From the NCBI GenBank assembly GCA_015478945.1, contig JABUQX010118569.1, positions 1-20,000 of the forward strand: a stretch of DNA of 20,000 nucleotides, written 5' to 3'. Shown here piece after piece: positions 9,831-19,249 of this stretch. The position numbers and the translations under genes are program-made. The notes beneath the pieces were generated by a model. It was not told the DNA's origin. It did no database searches and saw nothing but the letters and a program-made list of their open reading frames with translations. Positions within the stretch are counted from its first letter, which is position 1. Every line of letters begins with the position of its first letter. Source of the DNA: Trachelipus rathkii (taxonomy: Eukaryota > Arthropoda > Malacostraca > Isopoda > Trachelipodidae).

Positions 9831-10052
9831 TTCTACTTTTATTATTAGTCACTATTTATTTTTCCTAGTTATTTCAGTTAAGTTTGTTTGTTATAAATTT
9901 TGACTCGTTATGGAAATTTTGTAATAAAGTATGGTTTAAGTGGTCTAGTTAACATACCCTGTAATTTTTTTTACTGATCTTTGTTATTCATAAACATAAA
10001 TAAAAATTCTTGTTAAAAGTTATTGTTCAGTGTTTAGGGCAAAGATATTATA
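9764..10052. other. AT-rich sequence with (ATT)n run and possible polyadenylation signals
   Basis: An ATT microsatellite occupies about 9793-9831. AATAAA occurs near 9923 and 9999. If the exon at 9650-9763 is real, this would be its 3' UTR; otherwise nothing is recognised. Confidence 0.4.
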
Positions 10053-10094
10053 GCATATATATATATGAGAGAGAGTATAGAAGGTAGGTATATA

Positions 10095-10132
<38 letters not shown>

Positions 10133-10135
10133 ATG

Positions 10136-10166
<31 letters not shown>

Positions 10167-10190
10167 AGTATGTTATATATATATATATAT
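10053..10190. repeat. (AT)n microsatellite cluster at 5' edge of B3
   Basis: Several AT runs with short GA-rich interruptions such as GAGAGAGAGTATAG. The last run ends at 10190 and B3 begins in the next bases. Confidence 0.9.
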
Positions 10191-11656
10191 TTTTGAGGAG
10201 AAAGCAGTATATAGCACTTATATAAAGGTTAAGGGAGATATGGGGAACTGTAGGAATTATAGGGGAATTAGTTTATTGAGTGTTTTAGGGAAAATATATG
10301 CTGGTATTTTAGTCAAAAGAGTGCGTCGAATGACTTGAAGGACTGATTGATGAAGAGCAAGGTGTGTTTTGGAGTGGTAGAGGATGTGTGGATCAAATCT
10401 TTACATTGAAACAAGATTTAGAAAATGAGGGAGAAGAAGAAGAAATTGCATTTAGGTTTTATGGATTTGCAACAGGCGTATGATAGGATTAATAGGAAAG
10501 CTCTATGGCAGGTGTTAGTAATATATGGTGTTGGTGGTAGGCTTCTGAATGGAATTAAAAGTATGTATGACGGTAGTGAAGCGTGTATAAGAATAAATGG
10601 TGTCAAAAGTGATTGGTTTAATATTAATAGCGGAGTGAGGCAGGGATGTGTTATCTCCTTGGTTATTCAATTTGTGTGGGGTTATGAAAGAATTAGAGAT
10701 GGGGGTGGCAGGAAATGGTGTTAGAATGATGGAGAATGGAGGGTGATCTACCTATTATATGCGGATAATTTGGTTTTGTGTGGTGAATCTGGAGAGAGTT
10801 TGAGAGGATTGGTAGAGAGATTTTGCAGGGTGTGTAAAAGGAGGGGTTTAAAAGTAAACGTAGATAAGAGTAAGGTTATGGTTGTGAGTGTCTGAGTTTA
10901 AATATTTAGGATATATGTTGGATGAAATGGGAACGAATGAGGCAGAGTGTAGTAGGAAAGTTGTGAATGGCAGGAAGGTGGTTGGTGCAATTAAATCGTT
11001 GGTGGATGTAAAGGGACAAAGTCTTGAGGGTATGTATAGTTAATGTTAATGTATAGTAGTGAGACTGGTCTGGAATGAGAGGTATGGATCTAAAGTCAAT
11101 GTGTTCAGATGGACAATATTAGGGCGTGTTAGGTGTGAAAGAATTTATAAAATGAGGAATGAACGTATTATATTGTTTGGTGTGAAGAAAGTGGTAAGGA
11201 GAGAATAAATGAAATTACGTTGAGGTGGTTTGGTCATGTGGAAAAGGATGAATGACAGTCGGTTGGCTAAGCGATGCATAGTGGTGAGTGTGTTGGGAAT
11301 CGGCCCGGCTGGGGAGACCGAAGAAAAAAAGTGGATTGAGTCAGTAAAGGAATGTATGGAGGAGAGAAATGTGTGAGTGTGCTAATAGGAGTGAATTGCA
11401 AGTTCGTGAGGGGTATGGTTGTGGGTCTATCTGGTCCAGCGGATGAATCCTACACTTGACGATGCGCGCCATATGATAGCCCGTCGGTCCCGTAGCGCTT
11501 CTAGGTGGATTTTCGACTGCACGAGTTCACACTCACGGTGGTGGCGAGGGGGCGGTAAGGCCGGGCTTTCGACTTGGGTCATATTCTTCTATTACTTCTC
11601 TTTTCGATGTATGCCACGCACCTACCCCCAGTCTTGGGGGAAGGAAGATGATGATA
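10191..11656 (+). mobile_element. LINE-B copy B3: RT domain to 3' end
   Basis: This is the best-preserved RT core of the family. It starts at the WRRAVIVPL-equivalent segment (10191), later reading SLLSVLGKIYAGILVKRVRR. The open stretch 10425-10724 reads LGFMDLQQAYDRINRKALWQ (motif A, Asp present), EACIRINGVKSDWFNINSGV and RQGCVIS (motif B). LLYADNLVLCGES near 10750 is the YADD box with the second Asp changed to Asn. [31 protein letters not shown] and a WFGHVEKDE-type block near 11230 follow, then a GRPKKKW-like segment. The shared 3' UTR runs from about 11410 to 11640. It ends in the hairpin CCCCAGTCTTGGGG and a short GAT tail. The Asn in the active site, a deletion near 10880 and shifts make it inactive. 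Confidence 0.9.
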
Positions 11657-11682
11657 CTTCCCTTAGAAGTGGGAAATTATTT

Positions 11683-12445
11683 GTAGCGCTGGTCATATTG
11701 AAAGTTTTTGAAGTAATCTGCCACAAAGCTTTGATTTTTAAATTTCCCTTTTTAGGTACTTTACATTCCTGTTTTTTTATGACGTCCTAGAAAGCCACCA
11801 TTGATCTGTTAAATCTATGAATATGGGTACTCCTCAGGGTTCTAGTCTATTCACTATTATTTTCCTACATTTTTTTAATGATCTACCTATCTATCATTGT
11901 CTATCTACACCACCATACATTACCGATTTTCTTTTTGAACTTCATTCATTCAACAGATACTTGGAGGTTGTCTTGAAATGACTGTCCTCTTATCGTTATG
12001 GAATTTCTAACTTGCTCAGTCAGAGAAATGGTAGCGGTTTTTAATACCGGTGAAATTTTTGTTCTCTCTCTCACACACACACACACAGGATGGCTCACGC
12101 GCCTTCATAACACTGCCAGTTGCTTGCTCTGCTCTGCACAGAAAAGTCATCTACACTTGTATGGAGTACACATAGAATGTTGCATTTACACTGGAATACT
12201 CCCATTTAAAGATTAGAGTCGGGGATTTTGTCTTATCAGCTCTATCCGCTCTCAAGTTTTCTACAATATCTTTCTGGCCACTAACTGGTGCAGCACTTTA
12301 ATTATACTATCGGTTTTACAACGGAAATTGCTCTTTTGAACTCTCGTTCTATACTTCCTTTGCTCATGTGACTTGTTTTAATACACACAACAGGCAACTA
12401 CTTTTTCTGTACAATTTTCCGATCCAAGGCATATCTGTTTTCACC
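11683..12445 (+). mobile_element. LINE-C: second Jockey-like non-LTR retrotransposon relic
   Basis: With frames joined by eye this gives, in order: VALVILKVFEVICHKALIFK (motif A region of Jockey-like RTs, normally VALDISKAFDRVWH, so the catalytic Asp is lost); MGTPQGSSLF with a following FFNDLP (motif B, near 11825-11890); a DFLFELHSFNRYL segment where the YADD box should be; a CMEYT segment near 12160; and LYYRFYNGNCSFEL near 12300, the usual FYRYFHGRCSSEL block near the C-terminus. It ends near FPIQGI or SDPRHI (about 12415-12435). It differs from LINE-A in both sequence and orientation. It starts within about 30 bases of the B3 3' end. A (TC)n(AC)n microsatellite at about 12064-12088 lies inside it. 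It is heavily decayed and was probably 5'-truncated. Confidence 0.75.
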
Positions 12446-13018
12446 CTTACTTACCGGTAAAGATAGTATCTTAGCGATGTGCTTTTTAACCACAGTTAGA
12501 GTTATTTGATGTGATTTAGTTTAACTACTTTCTTGAGAAGAAAATATGAAACACAATCATTTTCTAGAACAGGTATTATGACCATATCATAGCATTGATT
12601 TTTAAATATTTATAGTTAAAAAAAGACCCCAAAAATTTATTAAGAAAAAAATTCTATAATAAAGTCCTATGAAATAATGAAACATATTTGATATAATAAT
12701 TTTTTGTGGAGTATTGTAAAGATTATTTGTAGTGAGTGTGCTCCTTTTCAATTAGTTAATATAAAATCCTGTATAAATCGTTTACATTATAGTAAATAAT
12801 TCAATTTTAAGATTTAAAAATAATTTTAAAGGTAGTTATATGCCGAGTTATAAATCGAATGCTTGAACGTTAGAATTCTTGTACTAAATATTTAAATGTT
12901 TTTTTTTTTTGACACATAAATAAATAATAGTTTCTGATGTGGGATCAAAAGTACATGCATGTCGATATTAAAGTGGTCTGTGGGAATTACGTAGATTTAA
13001 ATGTATTTAATATAAAAA
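12446..13018. other. AT-rich spacer, nothing recognised
   Basis: No coding stretch, no shared repeat and no RNA gene was seen. It is rich in A and T homopolymers, and AATAAAG occurs near 12658. Confidence 0.5.
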
Positions 13019-14056
13019 GTTGAGCGAGGCAGGATGTTATAAGCCACATATTTAATTTGGTGGTATGGATGGATGAAAGGTAGAAATTAAAGGTAGGGTA
13101 AAGCAGAGGGTGCTAGACACCGATGGGGAATGGAAGAGAGGGTGTCCAGCGTTTTGAACGCTGATGATTTGCTTTTGTTGGAAGAATCAGAAGAAAGAAG
13201 CAGAATTAAACGCATCCAGAGATGAGCATTCTTTAGTCAGTAAAGTGATGGTAGAGAAGATCTAGAGTCATGGTGCGAAATCATGCCGAACATGAGTAAT
13301 TGGAACAAGTATCGAGTTTAAATATTTGCTTATAAGCTGACAGAAAAGAACCTGATTATAAGAATGTAGACAAGTTATGAATAGAGTTAGGTATTAAAGA
13401 GTAATTATAAACTCAAAGGAGAGGGACTGTCTGAGTGTGCCAGTTCTTCACAGAGGTATACAGCAATAAAGATTGGTTAATGAAACTGTCAGAATAAGAG
13501 GAAGAAATCTAACATGCAGTCTGTTCAGATGAATAATTTTATGGGCGTGTTAAGTGTGAGAAAAGACAAAATGAATGAGCATGTTAGGAAGCTGTGTGGT
13601 GTGAGAGAATAAATGAGAGTATATTAAGAAGGTTTGGTAATATGGAAAAGATTGATGATGGTTAGTTAAGTGGATGTATAGAGGTGAGTGTGTTGAGAAT
13701 CGACCCGCTTGGATACGCACTTAAGGAAAAATGAATTGAGACGGTAAAGGAGTGTTTGAAGGAAAGAATTGTGAATTTGGTTTAAGTGAGAAGAATGGTG
13801 CATAGTAGGAATGAATGGTGAGGTTTCATGAGGAGGACATAATTGTGGACCTGGCCCATAGAACTTGCCCACATGAACGAGACACCACACTCTAGGGTCT
13901 GTCGTAGTGTTGTGAAACCCTAGGGTGGATTTTTGTCGGTGAAGGACTCGCACTTAAGGGTCATGTATTTCTATTAAATTCTTCGGTTTCCGGTATATAT
14001 TGTGCCCTCTAAAACCATCTGGGGACATGTTGGGAGGATAAAGAAAGAACAATGAA
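13019..14056 (+). mobile_element. LINE-B copy B4: C-terminal half and 3' end
   Basis: The copy begins at the RQGC-equivalent of motif B (GAGCGAGGCAGGATG, 13021) and so is 5'-truncated inside the RT. NADDLLLLEESEE near 13155 is the YADD box with both Asp residues kept. IEFKYL near 13315 matches the EFKYLGY block, and RLDTHLRKN falls in the place of the GRPKKKW region. From about 13850 the 3' UTR matches B5 most closely (GGGTCTGTCGTAGTGTTGTG and GACTCGCACTTAAGGG). It ends in a diverged hairpin, CCATCTGGGG, and a GGATAAAGAAAGAA tail at about 14035-14050. B4 and B5 may form a subfamily apart from B2 and B3. The reading frame is destroyed throughout. Confidence 0.85.
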
Positions 14057-14336
14057 AATAGCTAAATCTATTTTTCGTCATAATGTTTAAATTTCACTAC
14101 AAGCAAAATGGTTTAAATATTAATAGCCCATTTCATTGTAATATAACATATTATCGAAAACAATTTATAGTTGTCATTTGACATTTTTTGGTTAAAATTT
14201 CATTTCAAACTTTCATAGAAGTTTTAAGAAAATCGTCGGTGGTCGTTTTTTATAACTTCTTTTCATAGACAAATCTTATCAATATTAAATTTAAAGGCCT
14301 ATTTTTTTATTATTTCTTAAACAATAATTTCAATTT

Positions 14337-14339
<3 letters not shown>
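14057..14339. other. AT-rich spacer, nothing recognised
   Basis: Low-complexity, T-rich, non-coding sequence between the LINE-B tail and the next (AT)n array. Confidence 0.5.
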
Positions 14340-14371
<32 letters not shown>

Positions 14372-14408
14372 TATATATATATATATATATAGTATATATA
14401 TATATATG

Positions 14409-14462
<54 letters not shown>
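14340..14462. repeat. (AT)n microsatellite
   Basis: A 120-base AT array with three short interruptions (GTACTATA, AGTATATA and GTTATA types). Confidence 0.95.
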
Positions 14463-14466
<4 letters not shown>

Positions 14467-14511
14467 AAGGCATCATTTATCATACGTAGCTATGCGAAAA
14501 AGGCATCATTT
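14463..14511 (+). repeat. 16-base direct repeat pair
   Basis: GAAAAAGGCATCATTT occurs at 14463-14478 and again at 14496-14511, separated by 17 bases that include the palindrome TACGTA. Confidence 0.95.
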
Positions 14512-14600
14512 TTCAACCAATCAAAGCATCTGTTACATTCGTTGGGCGGAGCTTAAAAGCTAAAACTTGTGACGTATCAGTCAATGTGCAATCTCTCTCT
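14512..14600 (+). promoter_or_regulatory. Promoter-like motif cluster (CCAAT, GC box, CRE-like)
   Basis: Within about 60 bases there is AACCAATCA (14515-14523, a CCAAT box), GGGCGG (about 14544-14549, a GC box) and TGACGTA (about 14570-14576, a CRE/ATF-type half site). A (TC)n run follows near 14592-14600. The base composition is far less AT-biased than the surroundings. A charged open stretch begins about 60 bases downstream. This may be the internal promoter or 5' UTR of a transposable element or a host promoter; no transcription start can be shown from sequence alone. Confidence 0.3.
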
Positions 14601-14659
14601 CTACGGAATAACGGTCAAGTGTATATGTTTTCCAATTTTTTATATATATATGATTCAGA

Positions 14660-14902
14660 CTCTGGAGAGGTAGGTTGGAACAACGAACAGAAGAAAGAGA
14701 AGAAAATCAGAAAAGAAAGGAACAAGTGAAGAAAGAAATCAGAAGGGGCTGCAAGATCGTGTCACTTATCATGAAGTCTTGACAAGCTAATGCAGTTGTG
14801 GATGGATTAATATCGGAGAAGACTTTAAAAAGAAGAAAATTGAAAATTTTTAAGTTTTCAAAAACTAATTTTTGCTTGCCAAAAAAATATTTGATTAAAT
14901 GA
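14660..14902 (+). pseudogene. Charged open stretch with one internal stop, unknown
   Basis: The frame starting LWRGRLEQRTEEREENQKRK continues EQVKKEIRRGC and KIVSLIMKS to a TGA at 14780-14782. It then stays open as QANAVVDGLISEKTLKRRKL to a TGA at 14900-14902. The first part is rich in Glu, Lys and Arg and could be a coiled coil. The second part has normal-looking composition. No conserved domain was recognised. It lies just downstream of the promoter-like cluster and could be the 5' coding end of a dead transposable element. No ATG in a good context starts it. Confidence 0.25.
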
Positions 14903-15169
14903 AAATTATATTTCAACTTTTAGAATTAAAATAACTTTGATTTCTTCGGTGAAGCTATAAAAATTTGAAATAATGAACCTTTGAAAATTTAGAAATTTAT
15001 ATTTGAATACTTCATCGACTGTTTTAATATGACGAAAAAAATTTGATTTAGGTTGTTGGTAAACTGTGTGGTCATGACGCCTCTCCGAATCTTCTTCATT
15101 TTCATGGCTCAACAAGAGGGCTGCTCAATGCATGGTGGTTGCTACAGATTGGGAATCACTTTACAATCT
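14903..15169. other. AT-rich spacer with an unassigned less-AT segment
   Basis: About 15050-15150 is less AT-biased and keeps an open plus-strand frame reading VVMTPLRIFFIFMAQQEGCS. The opposite strand also has an open frame reading MLSHENEEDSERRHDH. I recognise neither and cannot choose between them. Confidence 0.3.
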
Positions 15170-15510
15170 ACTAATAGTAATAATAATATAATTTGTGATA
15201 AAACTAGTGTTAATGATATAGTGGTAGTGTTAATAATTTGTGCTAAGAATAATAATAATTATAATAATAATAATGATAGTAGGGATTATGATAATGATAA
15301 TAATAGTGATAATGATAATAATAATGCTAATGATGACGGTAATAATAATAATGATGATGATAGTGATAATATTGACATTATACAATATAATATAAAATTA
15401 GTAAAGATAAACTAGTGCTAAAATTAAAAATAGTGAGTGTTAATAATTAGTATAAGTATTAATGTTATTGATAATAATAGTGTTAGTAATGGTAATATTG
15501 TCACTGATGT
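15170..15510. repeat. Degenerate (AAT/GAT)n trinucleotide array
   Basis: About 340 bases of imperfect AAT, GAT and AGT triplets. They translate to an Asn/Asp-rich low-complexity string on the plus strand. The array has no clear unit order and is best read as an aged trinucleotide microsatellite; the 120-codon frame over 15053-15415 is a product of it. Confidence 0.85.
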
Positions 15511-15636
15511 TAGTGTAATATATATTTGTATTTGAATGACGTATGCATGTATATATGTATGTATTTGTATGTATGTATATTGTATATATATATATTTTTT
15601 CTTTTTATATATTTTATATTTATTTATACTAAAAGC

Positions 15637-15800
15637 CACCCGGTAGCTCAGTGGGAGAGCACTCGCCAAACAAAGCGAGGGTCCCAGGTTCGCAACTGGT
15701 CGGGTGTGAGAATGTGAGCTGGCCTCTCCCCTGCTTTAGCCGTCCGTTTCCGGACGTTAAACGAGTACACCTCCTCCTTGATTAGGCTCTGGCTGTGAGT
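15637..15800 (+). mobile_element. tRNA-derived SINE
   Basis: 15637-15706 folds as a tRNA-like head. CACCCGG pairs with TCGGGTG (15700-15706, one G.U) as acceptor stem. GCTC and GAGC form the D stem around AGTGGGA. CTCGC and GCGAG form the anticodon stem with an eight-base loop. TAGCTCAGTGG fits the Pol III A box and GGTTCGCAACT is close to the B box. The T stem is imperfect and the anticodon loop is one base too long, so a working tRNA is unlikely. The body holds a perfect hairpin at 15741-15756, CGTCCG, TTTC, CGGACG, followed by GTTAAACGAGTACACC. The 3' limit is unclear; sequence merges into A-rich and (AT)n DNA after about 15800. Confidence 0.75.
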
Positions 15801-15844
15801 GATGATCAATTTTTGTTTATTAAAAATAGTATGGATATATATAT

Positions 15845-15847
15845 AAA

Positions 15848-15928
<81 letters not shown>

Positions 15929-15997
15929 TGTATATATATATAGATTTTTTCATATATATATATATATATATATAGTATATATATATATATATTTATG

Positions 15998-16036
<39 letters not shown>

Positions 16037-16054
16037 TATATATATATATATAAA
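15845..16054. repeat. Poly(A) and (AT)n microsatellite
   Basis: An A homopolymer at about 15845-15865 is followed by interrupted AT runs to 16052. It separates the SINE from the 3' end of the antisense CR1 fragment. Confidence 0.95.
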
Positions 16055-17030
16055 TACAATTATATGTACAACCTCCTGTGGCAAACCATTCCAAATTTAA
16101 CAACTCTACTGCTGAAAGAATGCTTTCTTATATCAAGATGGCATGCTTTCTCCTTAATTTTCTTGTTATGCCCCTGGTCTCCCGTCCGTCCGTCCTCTAC
16201 TATGAAGAATTTATTGGTCTCCATATTATCAATGTAAAATTTTGTAGACTTGTATCTTGTCCCCTCTGAGGAAATCGCCTTTCTACAGAAAAACATTCCT
16301 AACTCATTCAGCCTCTCCTCATATTCTTACCCTCAAACACAGAAATCATCCTTGTTGCTCTAACGTTGCACTTTCTCTTTGCATATTTCTATGTCTTTCT
16401 TTAAATAAGGTACAAACTTGTGTAATAATACTATGTTATTGGCATAACATAGCTATTATACAGTTTACTTATTACTTCTTGCTCTTGTAAACATTATGAT
16501 TTACACCATCTTATTAGCTTTATTCCTTGCTTCCAAACACTGATTAGCCAATTTCAGCAAATTACTGCTTATATCACACCTAAATCTTTTTCTTTGGTCC
16601 ACAGACCTCAAGCCAATCCCCATTAATATTGTAGTTAAACTTTTATTTAAGAAACCTAGGTGAAGAACCTTACACTTATTACTTAAATTTATTTGCCACT
16701 TATCTGCCCACCCAAGAAGTTTATCAAGATCATTTTGAATCTTTATGCATCCTTCACTATTCCTAACTGAGGTGGCCATTTTGGTATCATCTGCAAACTT
16801 AGAAACCTTGCATTTAAGTCTCTGGTCTAAATTATTTTTATATATGAGGAACAATAGTGGGCCCCAGCACTGAACCCTGTGGGACAACACTTCACTATTT
16901 CCCATGATGACATTGCTATTTAGTTGTACACACTGCTTTCTATTCCACAACCACTGTTTAATCCAACCATAAAATTCACTCCACCCAGCACCACATTGAA
17001 ATAACTTCTTTATCAGCAATATGTGGAGAA
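16055..17030 (-). mobile_element. CR1-like non-LTR retrotransposon, 3' part
   Basis: The minus-strand open stretch 17019-16501 (172 codons) reads FYGWIKQWLWNRKQCVQLNS, then WGPLLFLIYKNNLD (motif B region, from PQGSVLGPLLF), then VSKFADDTKMATSV (the catalytic box as FADD, both Asp kept), then DLDKLLGWADKWQINL and KCKVLHLGF. These are hallmark blocks of CR1/L2-group reverse transcriptases. Further along, in other frames, are ARNKANKM and, near 16290-16070, the C-terminal blocks GHNKKIKEKACHLDIRKHSF and SSRVVKFG. A palindrome, CTATGTTAT and ATAACATAG (16431-16452), interrupts the region between them. The 5' side ends at the (AT)n tract starting at 17045 and the 3' side at the (AT)n tract ending at 16052. 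The fragment is too damaged to be active. Confidence 0.9.
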
Positions 17031-17040
17031 AATTATAAAA

Positions 17041-17177
<137 letters not shown>

Positions 17178-17281
17178 GCTGAAGTAGGTTTTTTTTTTTA
17201 AAGAAAAATACACAATAAATTTAAAATGAACTTTCAAAAATTAAAAAAACAGGAAAAACAATTCATATTAAATTTCACAAC

Positions 17282-18480
17282 AACAACATTCAACTAAAGT
17301 CTTCTATGTAAGATAATAAGCTGATGACAACCCTTACTATATTTTGGAACCATGACATTCATCAGTTTATCAACCACTTGTAAAGCCTTTCTTGCCTCAA
17401 ATTCACATCTGAAACATTCCTAAATAATATTATTAACTTTTTTATGAAAATAAAAATTAATGATGATGGAACTTTTTTCCAAGATATATAATGTCAAACT
17501 AACTGATAATGGATTCGTACCTTAATTACAACTCCTACTCCCCAGAAGTATATAATAATTCAATTGTTAAAACACTTATATATAGTGCTCAGATTGGGAG
17601 TCATTTGATGCTGAAGTTAAAAAAGAATTAAACAGAACCTGGATTAACTGTAACCACCCTTTAAATTTAACAGAAAAAAATAATAAACAAACCATCAACC
17701 AACAAACTCTTTAAAAACAGGACAAGCCGCATAATATCTCAGAAAGGATTGGATTTGAATTTTTTAAAACTTCAAATGCAAAAGACTTCGATAAAGAGGA
17801 AAATGCCTACGCGGCATTATTAACGCCCACATAATCTACAAGTATTTCATAAATCACAATTAAACTATATCACAAAACAAGAAAACTTTCTTCCTGCTTC
17901 TCAACTATGATACCCTTTCAGTTGGATCACCATACTGTTTACCACCGTTGCATGTCCCGAGTCTGACCAAAGGTCAGAAGATATATTGGTTAGCAATGAC
18001 TAATAGATTAACAGATAGGGCATAACAGCACCACCAGCACAGCTTTAAACCCAGTAAAATATACGAATATTTATTCACTGAACATATAACAAGACAACTG
18101 TACCTGATATTCCAAAATCATTTAAATTTTACACTCCTCATGTGAAGCCCCAAAACTGAAAATAGCTGAGGCTTATTACTACATAAAACATTTAAAACCA
18201 GACATTAAATATTAAGTCTCAGCGTATTGTCCCTTAAGTTAAATATAATATGAAATACTAAAATCTAAAATCTAATTTGTAATTTTAATTTTTTAAATCT
18301 AGTGTTAAAATGATTCATTCAATTGTTAGAATCGAAACTCTGAAGATATCCGAGGTTTACGGACGAAACCGGTCAGGATCTAATAAATATAAATATGCCT
18401 CTTACTTTCTTTGCAAATTACCTCATAAATCACGCTTTGAAATTGAATGAATATCAGAAGAATTCTTTAAAAATTAAATT
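17282..18480 (+). mobile_element. Penelope-like element with GIY-YIG endonuclease remnant
   Basis: A 5'-truncated, frameshifted PLE. KVFYVR, two stops, then ADDN (17320-17331) is a plausible RT active-site remnant. HDIHQFINHL and LKFTSE follow, then NVKLTDNGFV (near 17490) and LNYNSYSPEVYNNSIVKTLI, then DWESFDAEVKKELNRTWINC; this order is characteristic of the PLE RT C-terminal part. The endonuclease region begins near 17965 with RLTDRA, then QHHQHSFKPSKIYEYLFTEH, and ends SSCEAPKLKIAEAYYYIKHL followed by KPDIKY and a stop near 18209. This matches the end of GIY-YIG domains of PLEs. The GIY-YIG signature itself is lost. The 3' tail (18210-18480) is shared with the two copies at the left end of the window. 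No open frame is intact. Confidence 0.85.
18336..18376 (+). other. Hammerhead-core-like hairpin in PLE tail (right copy)
   Basis: C18340 then TGAAGA, then TA, then TCCG (18349-18352), loop AGGTTTA, CGGA (18360-18363), C, GAAA (18365-18368) and CCGGTC. The four-base stem is perfect. The left copy has G where this copy has A before TCCG, and this copy has C after CGGA. An ancestral stem of five pairs, GTCCG with CGGAC directly before GAAA, is therefore likely. This is the arrangement expected for hammerhead stem II, except for one extra T after CTGAAGA. Stems I and III cannot be completed from the sequence here. Confidence 0.45.
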
Positions 18481-18489
18481 GCGCAAACT

Positions 18490-18735
<246 letters not shown>

Positions 18736-18802
18736 TAATAATATTACTTAATATCAGACATAGACTGTAATTATAATTATAAGTAGACTTAATAATTTGA
18801 TT

Positions 18803-18940
18803 TTAATTATAATTATAATTATAATTATAATTATAAATTGTAATTATCGTTCTGCTCTAAATCTCCAATTTTAACTTGAGCAAAAATAATTATAATTATA
18901 ATTATAATTATAATTATAATTATAATTATAATTATAAATT

Positions 18941-18979
<39 letters not shown>
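18803..18979. repeat. (ATTATA)n hexamer arrays and (AAT)n run
   Basis: Two arrays of the hexamer ATTATA occupy about 18803-18838 and 18887-18938. They are separated by a 48-base non-repetitive spacer with CTGCTCTAAATCTCC. An AAT run follows at 18941-18979. Confidence 0.9.
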
Positions 18980-19012
18980 TTAATTTAATCGATTTTTCTC
19001 AAGCGCATTTAT

Positions 19013-19056
19013 ACATATATATATACATATATGTTGGTTAGAATATATATATATGT

Positions 19057-19089
<33 letters not shown>

Positions 19090-19102
19090 AGAAGTATAGC
19101 AG

Positions 19103-19134
<32 letters not shown>

Positions 19135-19184
19135 ACAGGGTTAAATATATATACAGCATATATATATATTTATATATAAGACGT

Positions 19185-19216
<32 letters not shown>
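19013..19216. repeat. (AT)n microsatellite cluster
   Basis: Interrupted AT runs with short islands such as GTTGGTTAGAA, GTTACAGGGTTAA and AAGACGTCAA. Confidence 0.9.
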
Positions 19217-19219
<3 letters not shown>

Positions 19220-19249
19220 TAGTGGGTGGCATACAAACTGACATCTGAG

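Noticed and set aside
15170..15510. Asn/Asp-rich protein-coding region
   Set aside because: The underlying DNA is a degenerate AAT/GAT triplet array with no start context and no conserved motif.
15637..15706. Functional tRNA gene
   Set aside because: The T stem is imperfect, the anticodon loop has eight bases, and the unit continues into a SINE-like body.
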